From: Sulfurimonas sp.
Lineage (GTDB): Bacteria; Campylobacterota; Campylobacteria; Campylobacterales; Sulfurimonadaceae
DNA length: 64,000 bases
Assembly: GCF_028694605.1 (NCBI RefSeq)
Contig: NZ_JAQVKP010000010.1
Location: forward strand, 34,409 to 98,408
Reading direction: 5' to 3'
In this document: in pieces, positions 44,533 to 53,339 of the stretch
Layout of the letters: every line of letters starts with the position of its first letter
Position numbering within the stretch: position 1 is the first letter of the stretch
The notes under the pieces: model-generated
The model's input: only the letters and a program-made list of their open reading frames with translations
Database searches by the model: none
What the model was told of the DNA's origin: nothing
Translations under genes and position numbers: made by a program

Positions 44533-44533
44533 A

Positions 44534-44794
44534 ATGTACCAACTGCTATTTTCACCTCAGGCAAAAAAGGATGCGAAAAAGATAGCATCAAGCGGACTGA
44601 AGCCAAAAGTGCAAGAACTCTTAGTCATGGTGCAAGAAGAGCCTTTACGCTACCCGCCAAAATATGAGTATCTTGAAGCGGATTTAGCAGGAAAAATCTC
44701 AAGAAGAATCAACAAACAGCATAGACTAGTGTATGAGATTTTTGAAGAAGAGAAGATAATAAAAATTTATAGAATGTGGACACATTACGAATAG
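44534..44794 (+). CDS. Txe/YoeB-family mRNA interferase toxin
   Basis: 86 residues of the RelE superfamily, cleaving mRNA at the ribosome. The conserved YoeB/Txe segment is KISRRINKQHRLVYEI (about 54-69) and the C-terminus is IYRMWTHYE, with the catalytic His-Tyr pair where YoeB ends in YHY. It follows the antitoxin at one base and is followed directly, without a gap, by the mutarotase ATG. The pair appears inserted between functionally related hexose genes. Confidence 0.85.
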   Translation: MYQLLFSPQAKKDAKKIASSGLKPKVQELLVMVQEEPLRYPPKYEYLEADLAGKISRRINKQHRLVYEIFEEEKIIKIYRMWTHYE

Positions 44795-45631
44795 ATGATA
44801 ACGCATAAGAGATTAGCCGACGGCTTTGAGTATATAGAGGTCAAAAATAGTGCTGCAGAGGCAAAAGTTGCTTTGCAGGGTGCGCATCTGTTTCACTACG
44901 TAAAAGCAGGGGAAGAGCCGATTTTGTGGTTGAGCGAGACGAGTGATTTTGAACTTGGCAAGGCAATCCGTGGCGGTGTTCCTCTCTGTTGGCCGTGGTT
45001 TGGGTTTAATGAAGACAAATCCTTGCCGCAGCACGGTTTTGCAAGAGTCATGATGTGGGAATTTGTGGGCGGCGATGAGGTGGATGCACGAACAACAGTT
45101 TTGACTTTTAGGCTCACGAATGACGAAAAAACAGTTCAAATATGGCACTATAAGTTTCTTTTGGAACTGAAAATCACTATCTCAGATAAGTTGACGCTAG
45201 AGCTAAAAACCACAAATACGGATGATAAATCTTTTAAAATCTCACAAGCACTTCATACTTACTTTAGTGTTTCGCATATTTCAGAGGTAGCTATCAAAGG
45301 GTTAGATAAAAAGCCCTATCTTGATGCTCTGACATGGAAAAATGAGCTGCAAGAGGGCGATATAAGCTTCCATCAAGAGGTTGACAGAGTTTATCAAAAT
45401 GTTGATGGCGAGATAGTTTTAAGCGATAAAAAAAGAGAGATTTACATCAAAAACAGCGGTTCATCTTCTGTGGTTGTATGGAATCCGTGGATAGAAAAAA
45501 CTTTAAGAATGAGCGCTATGAAACCTAATGCTTATGAGAGCATGGTCTGTATCGAATCTGCAAACGCATTTGATGACGCAAGAGTTTTAAAACCGCATGA
45601 GGTGCATGTCTTAGGGGCGGTTATCGACTAG
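44795..45631 (+). CDS. D-hexose-6-phosphate mutarotase (YeaD-like aldose-1-epimerase)
   Basis: 278 residues of the galactose mutarotase-like beta-sandwich, probably interconverting anomers of glucose-6-phosphate. Visible motifs are VALQGAHLFHYVK, ILWLSETSDFELGKAIRGGVPLCWPWFG, QHGFARVMMWE (catalytic His region), QALHTYFSVSH (second His) and VVWNPWIEK. The ATG abuts the toxin stop, and no good ribosome site precedes it, so translation may depend on the upstream gene. Its end overlaps the transglycosylase gene by 21 bp tail-to-tail. Confidence 0.88.
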   Translation: MITHKRLADGFEYIEVKNSAAEAKVALQGAHLFHYVKAGEEPILWLSETSDFELGKAIRGGVPLCWPWFGFNEDKSLPQHGFARVMMWEFVGGDEVDARTTVLTFRLTNDEKTVQIWHYKFLLELKITISDKLTLELKTTNTDDKSFKISQALHTYFSVSHISEVAIKGLDKKPYLDALTWKNELQEGDISFHQEVDRVYQNVDGEIVLSDKKREIYIKNSGSSSVVVWNPWIEKTLRMSAMKPNAYESMVCIESANAFDDARVLKPHEVHVLGAVID

Positions 45632-46606
45632 CTCTTCTTGTAAGAGCCTATGTGCTTCATACGCCAGACGCATAACACCCACCGCATAGTTTGACGAGTT
45701 GTTGTAGCTCATGATTTTGATGGCATACTCTCTTAGATGCGCCAGTTCTTCTTTGTCGCAAGTAAAACATTGGTATTTTGCATCATTTTTTTTGCTCTGG
45801 GAATAGACAAATGAAGCATCTTCATTATTAAATTCAAAGTCATACCACTCTGTTTCGATTTGAGCAACATCTCCGGCTTTATCCCATTCCAGAAGCGTTT
45901 TAAATTCGCCTTTTTGGTGTAGGTAGTTTGCTGTAGAGACTATGGCATCTTCCATTTTTGTCAAATCTCCGACTTTTGTTTTATACCCTTTAGCATAAAC
46001 AAAACTTGAGGGCATAAACTGGGGGATACCTACGGCTCCCGCATAAGAGCTTGGAAGATTGCATGCCTCCGGTGCAACGCCTCTTTTATAGCAATGCACG
46101 ATGATGGATACCATATTTGCTTTGCCCATATTGAGCAGCCATTTCTCTCTTTGGCTATTTGGTTTTGTTCTTAAGGCAAGCGTGTTAAAAACGATAAAAG
46201 CATCATGTGTGGGTTTGATTTTGCCAAGGCGTGTCTCTTTGATAAGAATGGCAGCAATGATTTCACGGTTTACGCCATACTCTGCCTCTACAAAGTCGTA
46301 AACTTCGACATGTTCTTTGAGGTGTGCAACCATCTCCGAGATATATTTGACAAGTGTATTATTGGCTTTTTTCTCATTTTTTCTATGTATTTTGATGTAT
46401 TTTGGCTGGAGATACTCATAGCTCTTTTCATCAAATTTTTTTGTTTTTAAAGAGGAGAGTAAAAAAGCGTTGGCATAGTCATAGGAGACCCCTTTTTGCA
46501 CGGCTTTTTGACATACTTCCTGATAGATTTTATTTTTTAAATTGCAGTTGTCGTACTTTGCAAAAAGGAGCGTTGCTAGAAAAAGAGGAAAAAAGAGCCT
46601 ACCCAT
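45611..46606 (-). CDS. mltB: Lytic murein transglycosylase B-like protein
   Basis: 331 residues with a short signal peptide (RLFFPLFLATLLFA). Cleaves peptidoglycan glycan strands to give anhydro-MurNAc ends. The SLT_2/MltB core has AAILIKETRLGK (catalytic Glu near residue 118), the conserved SSYAGAVGIPQFMPSSF and DLTKMEDAIVSTANYLHQKG. The E. coli-type lipobox is not seen, so it is probably soluble in the periplasm. Close to the recycling genes murU-amgK-anmK-nagZ, whose substrate it would produce. Confidence 0.88.
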   Translation of the reverse strand: MGRLFFPLFLATLLFAKYDNCNLKNKIYQEVCQKAVQKGVSYDYANAFLLSSLKTKKFDEKSYEYLQPKYIKIHRKNEKKANNTLVKYISEMVAHLKEHVEVYDFVEAEYGVNREIIAAILIKETRLGKIKPTHDAFIVFNTLALRTKPNSQREKWLLNMGKANMVSIIVHCYKRGVAPEACNLPSSYAGAVGIPQFMPSSFVYAKGYKTKVGDLTKMEDAIVSTANYLHQKGEFKTLLEWDKAGDVAQIETEWYDFEFNNEDASFVYSQSKKNDAKYQCFTCDKEELAHLREYAIKIMSYNNSSNYAVGVMRLAYEAHRLLQEELVDNRP

Positions 46607-46640
46607 GATACACGCGACCTTTCATTTTTTATCTTTTTAG

Positions 46641-46646
46641 TATAAT
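46641..46646 (+). promoter_or_regulatory. -10 box for the small Cys protein gene
   Basis: TATAAT 26 bases upstream of the ATG at 46673, with CAGGAG as ribosome site in between. The -35 region is weak. Confidence 0.5.
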
Positions 46647-46672
46647 ACCAGATTTTAATGCAGGAGCAAACC

Positions 46673-46819
46673 ATGGAAGTAGATAAGGCGTGCAACAATG
46701 AGATTTGCATGAAAAGCAAAGAGTGCGCAAGATTTCAATCTTACCTAGACGGAAATCAGGACTACAAAACATTTAAAGGTACAGAAGTAAAAGGATGCGG
46801 GCAGTTTATACAGAAGTAG
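46673..46819 (+). CDS. Small four-cysteine protein (48 residues)
   Basis: ATG at 46673 has CAGGAG six bases upstream and a TATAAT at 46641. The product begins MEVDKACNNEICMKSKECAR and ends KGCGQFIQK. Cys at 7, 12, 18 and 42 could bind zinc or an iron-sulfur cluster. There is no signal peptide. The family is not recognised. Its last 14 bp overlap the 3' end of the opposing murU. The good promoter, ribosome site and Cys pattern argue for a real gene despite its size. Confidence 0.65.
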   Translation: MEVDKACNNEICMKSKECARFQSYLDGNQDYKTFKGTEVKGCGQFIQK

Positions 46820-47468
46820 CCTCTGCTTCGCTCAACCTTTGCGGTGTGCCGATGTCATGCCATTTTCCCTCATAAAGCTGACCGCTTACTCTGTTTTGCA
46901 GTGATGCTTGACGAAGAAGCGGTGCAAGCGGAAGTTTTGTACATTCAAGAGCGTTAAAAAGCTTTGCAGAGTAGTAACCGATACCTGAAAATGTGAATTT
47001 TTTGATATCGTCATTAACAATTCTGTTTTTGTGAAGCCCAAAATCTCCGCTTGGGTTGTGCGGCGGATTTGGCACTAAAACAAGGTGCGCCAAATCTTCA
47101 CCTAATACAAAATCTCTCTCAAACTCGTAATCACACCAGATATCACCATTGACGACTAAAAAAGTCTCATCTTCCAAGAGAGGAAGCGCATTGATAATGC
47201 CGCCTGCACTCTCTAGCGCACCGCTATCTCGTTCATCCGAGAAGAGCAGACTTACGCCCCACATCGAACCATCCCCGAGAGACTCTACGATTTTTTCTCC
47301 AAGGTGTGCGATGTTGATAACAATCTCGCTAAATCCAAGCGAAGCGAGTTTTTCAATATGCCAGACAATAAGCGGTTTTGCGTGAATTTTGATAAGCGGT
47401 TTTGGTATCTTGTCTGTAAGCGGACGCATCCTCTCCCCTCGTCCCGCTGCTAAAATCATCGCTTTCAT
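46806..47468 (-). CDS. murU: N-acetylmuramate-1-phosphate uridylyltransferase MurU
   Basis: 220-residue nucleotidyltransferase making UDP-MurNAc from MurNAc-1-phosphate in peptidoglycan recycling. The N-terminal AMILAAGRGERMRPLTDKIPKPL is the sugar-nucleotidyltransferase signature (Lys of PKPL binding phosphate), and the metal-binding Asp is in FLVVNGDIWCDYEF. Length and sequence fit MurU rather than the longer glucose-1-phosphate enzymes. The neighbouring kinase AmgK, with a 4-bp overlap, is the specific partner known from Pseudomonas. It is last in the leftward operon. Confidence 0.87.
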   Translation of the reverse strand: MKAMILAAGRGERMRPLTDKIPKPLIKIHAKPLIVWHIEKLASLGFSEIVINIAHLGEKIVESLGDGSMWGVSLLFSDERDSGALESAGGIINALPLLEDETFLVVNGDIWCDYEFERDFVLGEDLAHLVLVPNPPHNPSGDFGLHKNRIVNDDIKKFTFSGIGYYSAKLFNALECTKLPLAPLLRQASLQNRVSGQLYEGKWHDIGTPQRLSEAEATSV

Positions 47469-48403
47469 TTTATGCTGCTAAGAAAAGCACCCAGCTCTTT
47501 TGTCTCTTCATATCTGTTTGCGGCATCGATAACATACTTAAGTGTGAGCGGTATATCTTTGAGGTAACCGTTTTTTTTGTCACGGATGGAGAGCCTTGCA
47601 AAGATGCCGAGAACTTTTATGTGTCTTTGCATCCCCATAAAATCAAACCACTTGATAAATGTCGCATCGCTTACCTTAAGCCCTTTTTTATCACGAAACT
47701 CTAGGGCAAGTTTTTTTATCTCCGACCTGTCGTAAGCAACATAGCAATCTTTTAAAAGTGACACCAAATCATAGGTAATAGCCCCGTTCATAGCATCTTG
47801 ATAGTCGATGATACCGATTTTTTTATCGTCTTTGAGCATAATATTTCTTGAATGAAAGTCACGATGAACAAAGATGCCTTGAGGCTGTTCAAGTACGACA
47901 TCGCTTATGCGATCAAGTGTTTTGGCGATAAGCCCTTTTTGTGCATCGCTGAGTTTGAGGTGCAGCAGCTTTTCTAGGTACCACTCCTGCATCAAATCCA
48001 TCTCTTTGTGCAAAAACGCTTTATCGTAGAGAGGCAGGGCGGAGGCATCGGCTTTTTGTATTTTTAAAATAGTGTTGATTGCTTTTGTGTAAAAAGCTTT
48101 GAAGTTCTCTTTGTTCAAGATGTCCAGATAGTGTGTTGTGCCGAAATCTTCCAAGATAAGATAACCCTCATCCGGGTTTTGTTCAAAAATCTTTGGAGCG
48201 CAAACCTCTGCGCCACAGAGTTTTGAAGTCACATGTAAAAACGCACTAAGAGAGTTTTTCTCCAGTGAAGAGTCCATCAAAATAGCTGTTTTCTGACCGT
48301 CTCTAAGCCTATAGTATTTTCTAAAACTTGCATCCGCCAAAGCAGCTTCAACCGTATAATGTTTAAAAGAGGTTGTTTTTACCCACTCTTGCACTCTATT
48401 CAT
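47465..48403 (-). CDS. amgK: Anomeric MurNAc/GlcNAc kinase AmgK
   Basis: 312 residues from the ATG at 48403 (TTTAGG eight bases upstream; a GTG three codons earlier is the alternative). Aminoglycoside-phosphotransferase fold, with catalytic loop GIFVHRDFHSRNIMLKDD and metal motif IGIIDYQDAMNG. ALADASFRKYYRL near the N-terminus is typical of AmgK. It would phosphorylate MurNAc at C1, bypassing de novo synthesis and its fosfomycin-sensitive step. Flanked by anmK (overlap 8 bp) and murU (overlap 4 bp). Confidence 0.87.
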   Translation of the reverse strand: MNRVQEWVKTTSFKHYTVEAALADASFRKYYRLRDGQKTAILMDSSLEKNSLSAFLHVTSKLCGAEVCAPKIFEQNPDEGYLILEDFGTTHYLDILNKENFKAFYTKAINTILKIQKADASALPLYDKAFLHKEMDLMQEWYLEKLLHLKLSDAQKGLIAKTLDRISDVVLEQPQGIFVHRDFHSRNIMLKDDKKIGIIDYQDAMNGAITYDLVSLLKDCYVAYDRSEIKKLALEFRDKKGLKVSDATFIKWFDFMGMQRHIKVLGIFARLSIRDKKNGYLKDIPLTLKYVIDAANRYEETKELGAFLSSIK

Positions 48404-49502
48404 AAATCGCACCTAAAATCGAATCTTTTAACGCACCTGTAACGGACGAAATTTTAACACATTTTTTATGGATTCTCTCGTGAGCAAGCCATGCAAACGC
48501 CATAGCCTCCATATACTTGCTGCTTACGCCGCACTCATCGCTTGAGACGATTTCAACTCCGCTTAGCTCCTCTTGCAGGCGTTGCATAAGATAGCCGTTT
48601 TGCGCTCCGCCGCCACAGGTGATAAGCAGTGTGGTCGGAGTTTTTTTGACCTCGTTTGCAATGCTGATGACGGTGAGTTCCAAAAGGGTTGCTTGAATAT
48701 CTCTTGCTTTTGTATAGAAGGTATTTTGGTTTTTCCATGCAAAGTTTTCAAGCTGTTTTTGAAGCCACGCACCGTTAAATAGCTCTCGCCCCGTACTTTT
48801 TGGAGCCTCTTTGGAAAAGTACGGCTCTTTGAGCAGCTCTTTGAGCAGCTCTTTGTTTGGAGTGCCGGACTTTGCCCATGCACCTTCTTCATCGTATGGA
48901 GTATTGCTGTGTTTTGCTATCCAGTAGTCCATAAGCACATTGCCGCATCCGGTGTCGTACCCTCTTAGTTCATCTCCAAGAATACTAAGATTTGCCATGC
49001 CGCCTATGTTGAGCACGGCGATGTTGCCCTCAAGCCTTGAAAAGAGGTAGTGGTGAAAAGCTGGAGCAAAAGGAGCGCCCTGACCCCCATGCGCAATATC
49101 TTTGCCTCTAAAATCGCTTACCACTCTTATGCCCGTGCGTGCTGTGACTACATTGGCATTTCCAAGCTGTATCGAAAAAGGATAGGCTCCGTTTGGTTCA
49201 TGCCATACCGTCTGCCCATGCAGACCGATAGCTTTGATGCTCTCTTTTTGAATCTTTTTATTGAGCAAAAATCGCTCCAGCGCATTCGCATACATCTCGC
49301 CTAAGCGTGTATCAAGTTCACCTATCTCTTTAAGTGTAACCGGATTGTTTATAGCATAAAGAACAGTCTCTTTTGCTTCTGCATCAAAAGGGTAGGATGC
49401 TTCATGGAGCAGTTCAAAACTATACTCCTTGATTTCGCAAAGAGCAATATCTATCCCATCCAAGCTTGTTCCCGACATCACGCCGATATAAAATTCACTC
49501 AT
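48396..49502 (-). CDS. anmK: Anhydro-N-acetylmuramic acid kinase
   Basis: Opens and phosphorylates 1,6-anhydro-MurNAc to MurNAc-6-phosphate. The 368-residue product starts with the family signature YIGVMSGTSLDGIDIAL and has SDFRGKDIAHGGQGAPFAPAFH, GGMANLS, DTGCGNVLMDYW and LLITCGGGAQNGYLM. Full family length. The start overlaps the symporter gene by 8 bp. The next step, removal of the 6-phosphate (MupP in Pseudomonas), is not encoded in this operon. Confidence 0.95.
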   Translation of the reverse strand: MSEFYIGVMSGTSLDGIDIALCEIKEYSFELLHEASYPFDAEAKETVLYAINNPVTLKEIGELDTRLGEMYANALERFLLNKKIQKESIKAIGLHGQTVWHEPNGAYPFSIQLGNANVVTARTGIRVVSDFRGKDIAHGGQGAPFAPAFHHYLFSRLEGNIAVLNIGGMANLSILGDELRGYDTGCGNVLMDYWIAKHSNTPYDEEGAWAKSGTPNKELLKELLKEPYFSKEAPKSTGRELFNGAWLQKQLENFAWKNQNTFYTKARDIQATLLELTVISIANEVKKTPTTLLITCGGGAQNGYLMQRLQEELSGVEIVSSDECGVSSKYMEAMAFAWLAHERIHKKCVKISSVTGALKDSILGAIYE

Positions 49503-50964
49503 CTTTGGCTCCTAGCAACATAATGAAAAAAGAGACGGCAGTGCCGATGAGCATCTGCCAAGCAAAGCCTATAGTTATACCAAAAGTGTAGGGTTGCAGT
49601 GCCAAAACTGTGACAAATCCACCGATGAGTGCCATAAGAACGGTTGTTCTGTTTCCACGAGAGGTAAAGATTGCGGCAAAATAGACGCCCAAAAGCCCCG
49701 TATAAGCAAAAGACATCACACCAAGCGCAAAATTTATCAAGGAAAGGTCGCTGTAACGCTGCCAAAAGTAGCTAACCATCGCCATGACAGAGAGCAAAAC
49801 CGTAAAAAAGAGCACCGCAACTCTTGAAGCTTTGAGAAAGTGTTTTTCATCCGTTGTGCCAAGCTTTTGCTTCCATGGTCTGTACAAATCCTCAACCGCA
49901 ACAGAAGCCATTGCGCCAAGAACAGAGTTTGCGCTTGAGAGTGCCGCTGCAATCGCCCCGACTGTTACCAAACCTCGAAGCCCATCAGGCATCTCATGGA
50001 GTATATAAACCATAAAAACGGTAATCTTTTCACCCTCAAAGCTCTGCTGTGCTCCCCCTTGTAGGTAAAAGAGGTATAAAAGAGTGCCGATAGTTAAAAA
50101 AAGAAGCACTACGGGAATAGTAAGTAGGGCTGAGACAAGAAGCGATTTGGCTGCTGCGTTTTTATCTTTGCAGCCAAGCACCCTTTGGGTCATATCTTGA
50201 TCAAGCCCAAAAGCGGCGATGTTGAGAAGCAGCCATCCGCTTAGAAGTGTAAAGATGTTAAAATCTCCGCTCCAAGAGGTATCAATAAAGTTGAGTTTGT
50301 TGTGTTCGTTTAATGTTTGAAAGATAGCAACATCTTGCAGCGAAATACTAAGATATACAACCACGGCAACGGCTGCCAAGATATAGGTAAAAGCTTGAAT
50401 CACATCGCTCAAAATGATAGAGCGAACTCCTCCGACAAAAGTGTAGGCAAGCGCACCCGTCATTAAGATAACAATGGAGAGTGCCACATGCGCAAAAGCG
50501 ATATCGCTAAATAAAATCATTGAGACGGCAAGTGCGCCTATGTAGAGCCTTGCACCGCTTGCCAGCACTCTTCCCACAAGAAACATAACACCCGCTTGCT
50601 TTTTCGCACTTGCTCCATAGCGCTTCTCCAGGAGTTCATATACGGTAATCGCACGCATTTCGTAGTATCTTGGCAGAAGCACATAAGCTATAAAAATGGA
50701 TGCCAGAATAGTTGAGAAGTAAAATCCTATAAAAGTAAAATCGCCTTTGTAGGAGTACTCCGGAACACCCAAAAAAGTGGCGGCGGATTGTGATGTGGCA
50801 AGAACAGAGAGTGCAACGGCAGAGATGGGCAGTGCAGTCGGCGAGAGAAAATAGTCCCGTGAAGAGGTTATTTGTGTGCGGCTAAGAAAAAAAGAGCTAA
50901 GTGCCAGAAGTAAAAAGTATGCGCCAAACACAACCCAATCAAGCGTAGAAAAAGCACTCTGCAT
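49495..50964 (-). CDS. Sodium:solute symporter family transporter
   Basis: 489 residues with about 13 membrane helices, SSS family (LeuT fold). The N-terminus is FGAYFLLLALSSFFLSRTQ, then SVLATSQSAATFLGVPEYSYKGD, and YTFVGGVRSIILSDVIQ carries the family signature region; AALSSANSVLGAMASVAVEDLYRP matches the Na+-site helix. It lies between nagZ (gap 2 bp) and anmK (overlap 8 bp). Substrate is therefore inferred to be a cell-wall sugar such as anhydro-MurNAc or MurNAc. No AmpG-type permease is in the window. Known SSS substrates range from proline to sialic acid, so direct testing is needed. Confidence 0.85.
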   Translation of the reverse strand: MQSAFSTLDWVVFGAYFLLLALSSFFLSRTQITSSRDYFLSPTALPISAVALSVLATSQSAATFLGVPEYSYKGDFTFIGFYFSTILASIFIAYVLLPRYYEMRAITVYELLEKRYGASAKKQAGVMFLVGRVLASGARLYIGALAVSMILFSDIAFAHVALSIVILMTGALAYTFVGGVRSIILSDVIQAFTYILAAVAVVVYLSISLQDVAIFQTLNEHNKLNFIDTSWSGDFNIFTLLSGWLLLNIAAFGLDQDMTQRVLGCKDKNAAAKSLLVSALLTIPVVLLFLTIGTLLYLFYLQGGAQQSFEGEKITVFMVYILHEMPDGLRGLVTVGAIAAALSSANSVLGAMASVAVEDLYRPWKQKLGTTDEKHFLKASRVAVLFFTVLLSVMAMVSYFWQRYSDLSLINFALGVMSFAYTGLLGVYFAAIFTSRGNRTTVLMALIGGFVTVLALQPYTFGITIGFAWQMLIGTAVSFFIMLLGAKDE

Positions 50965-50966
50965 TG

Positions 50967-52064
50967 TTAGAGCTTATATCTTTGCATCAATTTTTCTATG
51001 CGTTTGTTTGACTCTTTGATTCTCTCAAAAGAGATGCTTCCTTTTTTAACTCCAGAGACGATAACGGCTACAAGTTCATCTATGTCTTGTGAAGCGAGTT
51101 GATTGCCAAAGAGCAGCATATCAACGCCCGAGTTGATGGAGAGCGTCACAATCTCTTCAAGCGTATAGCGGTTTGCAAGTGCCCCCATCTGCAAATCATC
51201 GCTAACCAAAACACCATCAAATCCAAGCTCTTCTCTAAGCAGTTTTGTGTTGACATTGTACGAGAGTGTGGCAGGGTAGGCGGCATCAAGGTTTGAGTTA
51301 AAAACATGCGCACTCATAATCATAGCGGCATCACCGGAGCCGATAAGCTCTTTGTATGGTTCAAGTTCCTCTTTGCTCCAAGTGTTGCTGATATCTACAA
51401 ACCCTTCATGAGAGTCTCCAAGTGAAGAGCCATGCCCCGGAAAATGTTTCAAAACGCTGATGATATTGTTGTTTTTAAGAGAAGTCATCATTATTTTTGC
51501 ATACATGGTAACCTCTTTGCTTGAACTTCCATAAGAGCGCCCAAGTCCGGATATAACTTTATTGTCGGGGTTTACTCCTAAGTCCACAACGGGAGCAAAG
51601 TCACAGTTGATACCGTTATGAACAAGTGTTCTTGCAAGCGCATTGTAAACATGCGTCGCCATATAAGCGTCAAGTTGAGCAACTCTTGAAGCAGATGGTG
51701 TGGCTTCAAAGCCGTATTTTGGACTTAGTCGTGCAACTTTGCCGCCTTCTTGATCTACAGATATAATAAGCGGTTTTTTTGAAAATGATTTGAGTGATGC
51801 GGTCAGTTTTTGGAGTTGTTCGGGAGAACTTATGTTTTTTGTTTTTGTTCTGTCATCATAAAATCGGTCAAAGAGGATAACGCCGCCAAGGTCGTACTTT
51901 TGTATCTGCTCTACAATCTTGCTTTTTTCATTGACAGTTTCATTGGCAAACCCGACAAGAAGCATTCTGCCGACCATTTTTTGGAGCTGCACATCTTCAC
52001 TTCCAAAGAGAGAAGATACAAAGATAGAAAAAAGAAGCAACAGTTTCAACAAACGTACTCTCAA
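50967..52064 (-). CDS. nagZ: Beta-N-acetylhexosaminidase NagZ with signal peptide
   Basis: Glycoside hydrolase family 3 enzyme removing GlcNAc from GlcNAc-anhydro-MurNAc (muropeptides). 365 residues. The first 21 (RLLKLLLLFSIFVSSLFG) form a clear signal peptide, unlike the cytosolic E. coli enzyme. Motifs are SVDQEGGKVARLSP, NCDFAPVVDLGVNP, KHFPGHGSSLGDSHEGFVDI (the GH3 catalytic His in the loop) and GVLVSDDLQMGALANRY with the nucleophile Asp. Nine bp after pyrE and 2 bp before the symporter. Periplasmic placement is inferred from the signal peptide. Confidence 0.92.
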   Translation of the reverse strand: MRVRLLKLLLLFSIFVSSLFGSEDVQLQKMVGRMLLVGFANETVNEKSKIVEQIQKYDLGGVILFDRFYDDRTKTKNISSPEQLQKLTASLKSFSKKPLIISVDQEGGKVARLSPKYGFEATPSASRVAQLDAYMATHVYNALARTLVHNGINCDFAPVVDLGVNPDNKVISGLGRSYGSSSKEVTMYAKIMMTSLKNNNIISVLKHFPGHGSSLGDSHEGFVDISNTWSKEELEPYKELIGSGDAAMIMSAHVFNSNLDAAYPATLSYNVNTKLLREELGFDGVLVSDDLQMGALANRYTLEEIVTLSINSGVDMLLFGNQLASQDIDELVAVIVSGVKKGSISFERIKESNKRIEKLMQRYKL

Positions 52065-52073
52065 AATAGCTGC

Positions 52074-52682
52074 TTAGTTCCCTCGAGAGCCAGGTTTCAC
52101 TGCCTCGCTGCCTGCTTTGCACATAGGACAATCCTCAGGTGCGTACATCTCAAACGTAAAGTCTGCAAGTGCAAAAAACGGGATATCCTGCGGTAATTTA
52201 CAGTTAGGTTTAGTGACTACATCACTATGTTGGCGTTTACAAAAACCACGGTTCGCAAGGGCTGCAACACCTACTATCTCTCCGCCAAGACTTTTTACAA
52301 CTTCAGCCGCTTCCATGGCAGAGCCGCCCGTTGTAATGATGTCTTCACACATCAAAACTCTTTCGCCTTTTTTTACTTCAAAGCCTCGGCGAATCGTCAT
52401 CTCTCCGTTGACTCTCTCTGCAAAGATGGAACGTACATCAAGTGCGGTTGCCAGAGCAAAACCGGCTATCAGACCGCCAAGAGCAGGTGCGCAGACGGTG
52501 TCCACTTCCAAACCGCTATTTTTTATCTGTTTTGCAAGAGCATCGGCAAGAAGTTTTGCAGTTTTTGGATCTTCCAAAACTTTAGCAGACTGAAGATAAA
52601 ACTGTGAGTGATTGCCGCTGCTAAGTTTAAAATGCCCCCCTAAAAGAGCATCTGCGTCCATATATATTTTTTTGACATCCAT
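52074..52682 (-). CDS. pyrE: Orotate phosphoribosyltransferase
   Basis: Adds PRPP to orotate in UMP synthesis. The 202-residue product has the PRPP-binding motif [21 protein letters not shown] and the N-terminal [23 protein letters not shown] typical of the family. The C-terminus has four Cys ([14 protein letters not shown]), possibly a metal site found in some homologues. One bp downstream of frr. Confidence 0.94.
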   Translation of the reverse strand: MDVKKIYMDADALLGGHFKLSSGNHSQFYLQSAKVLEDPKTAKLLADALAKQIKNSGLEVDTVCAPALGGLIAGFALATALDVRSIFAERVNGEMTIRRGFEVKKGERVLMCEDIITTGGSAMEAAEVVKSLGGEIVGVAALANRGFCKRQHSDVVTKPNCKLPQDIPFFALADFTFEMYAPEDCPMCKAGSEAVKPGSRGN

Positions 52683-52683
52683 A

Positions 52684-53241
52684 TTAAACCTTTAGTATTT
52701 CAGCTTCTTTGCTCTTTAAGATAGAGTCAATCTCTGCAATAAATTTGTCAGTTATTTTTTGGATGTTGTCTTGTGCAGATTTTGACTCATCGATGGTAAT
52801 CTCTTTGTCTTTTTCCATCTTTTTTACTTTGTCGTTTGCATTTTTTCTATCGTTTCTTACGGCAACTTTTGCATGCTCTCCCATCCCTTTCATCTGCTTC
52901 ACGGACTCTTGTCTCTGTTCAACCGTCATAGCAGGAAAAAAGAGTTTGATTTGTACGCCGTCATTGTTCGGATTTGCGCCTACATTTGCTTTTGCGATAG
53001 CACTCTCGATAGCGTTTAAGAGATTTTTTTCCCAAGGATTGACAACGATTGTTGTTGCATCTGAGGCTATGATAGAACCAACCTGATCAAGTGCAGTCAT
53101 TGTTCCGTAATAGTCGATTTTGACATTATCCAAAACAGATGTCGTCACTTTCCCTGTTCTAAGTGTTTTAAAATCTCGCAGCATGTGGTTCACACTTGTT
53201 CTCATCTTTGCTTCACATTCATTAAATAGTTCGTTTAGCAT
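52684..53241 (-). CDS. frr: Ribosome recycling factor
   Basis: Splits post-termination ribosomes with EF-G. The 185-residue product has the family features: an N-terminal helix [38 protein letters not shown], the RF-domain [23 protein letters not shown], and a long C-terminal helix ending EAEILKV. Second in the secG-frr-pyrE order common in this phylum. Confidence 0.96.
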   Translation of the reverse strand: MLNELFNECEAKMRTSVNHMLRDFKTLRTGKVTTSVLDNVKIDYYGTMTALDQVGSIIASDATTIVVNPWEKNLLNAIESAIAKANVGANPNNDGVQIKLFFPAMTVEQRQESVKQMKGMGEHAKVAVRNDRKNANDKVKKMEKDKEITIDESKSAQDNIQKITDKFIAEIDSILKSKEAEILKV

Positions 53242-53339
53242 ATCGTTCCTTTGCTATAGTAAAAAAATAGTGGCGTATTGTAGCGAGAAAATATTTAAAA
53301 GAAAAATTGAGAGGAGAAGGTAGCCGCAAAAAAATGCAA

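Noticed and set aside
52117..52593. 158-residue frame antisense to pyrE
   Set aside because: Shadow of pyrE; sequence is low-complexity Ala/Ser/Arg and unrelated to known families.
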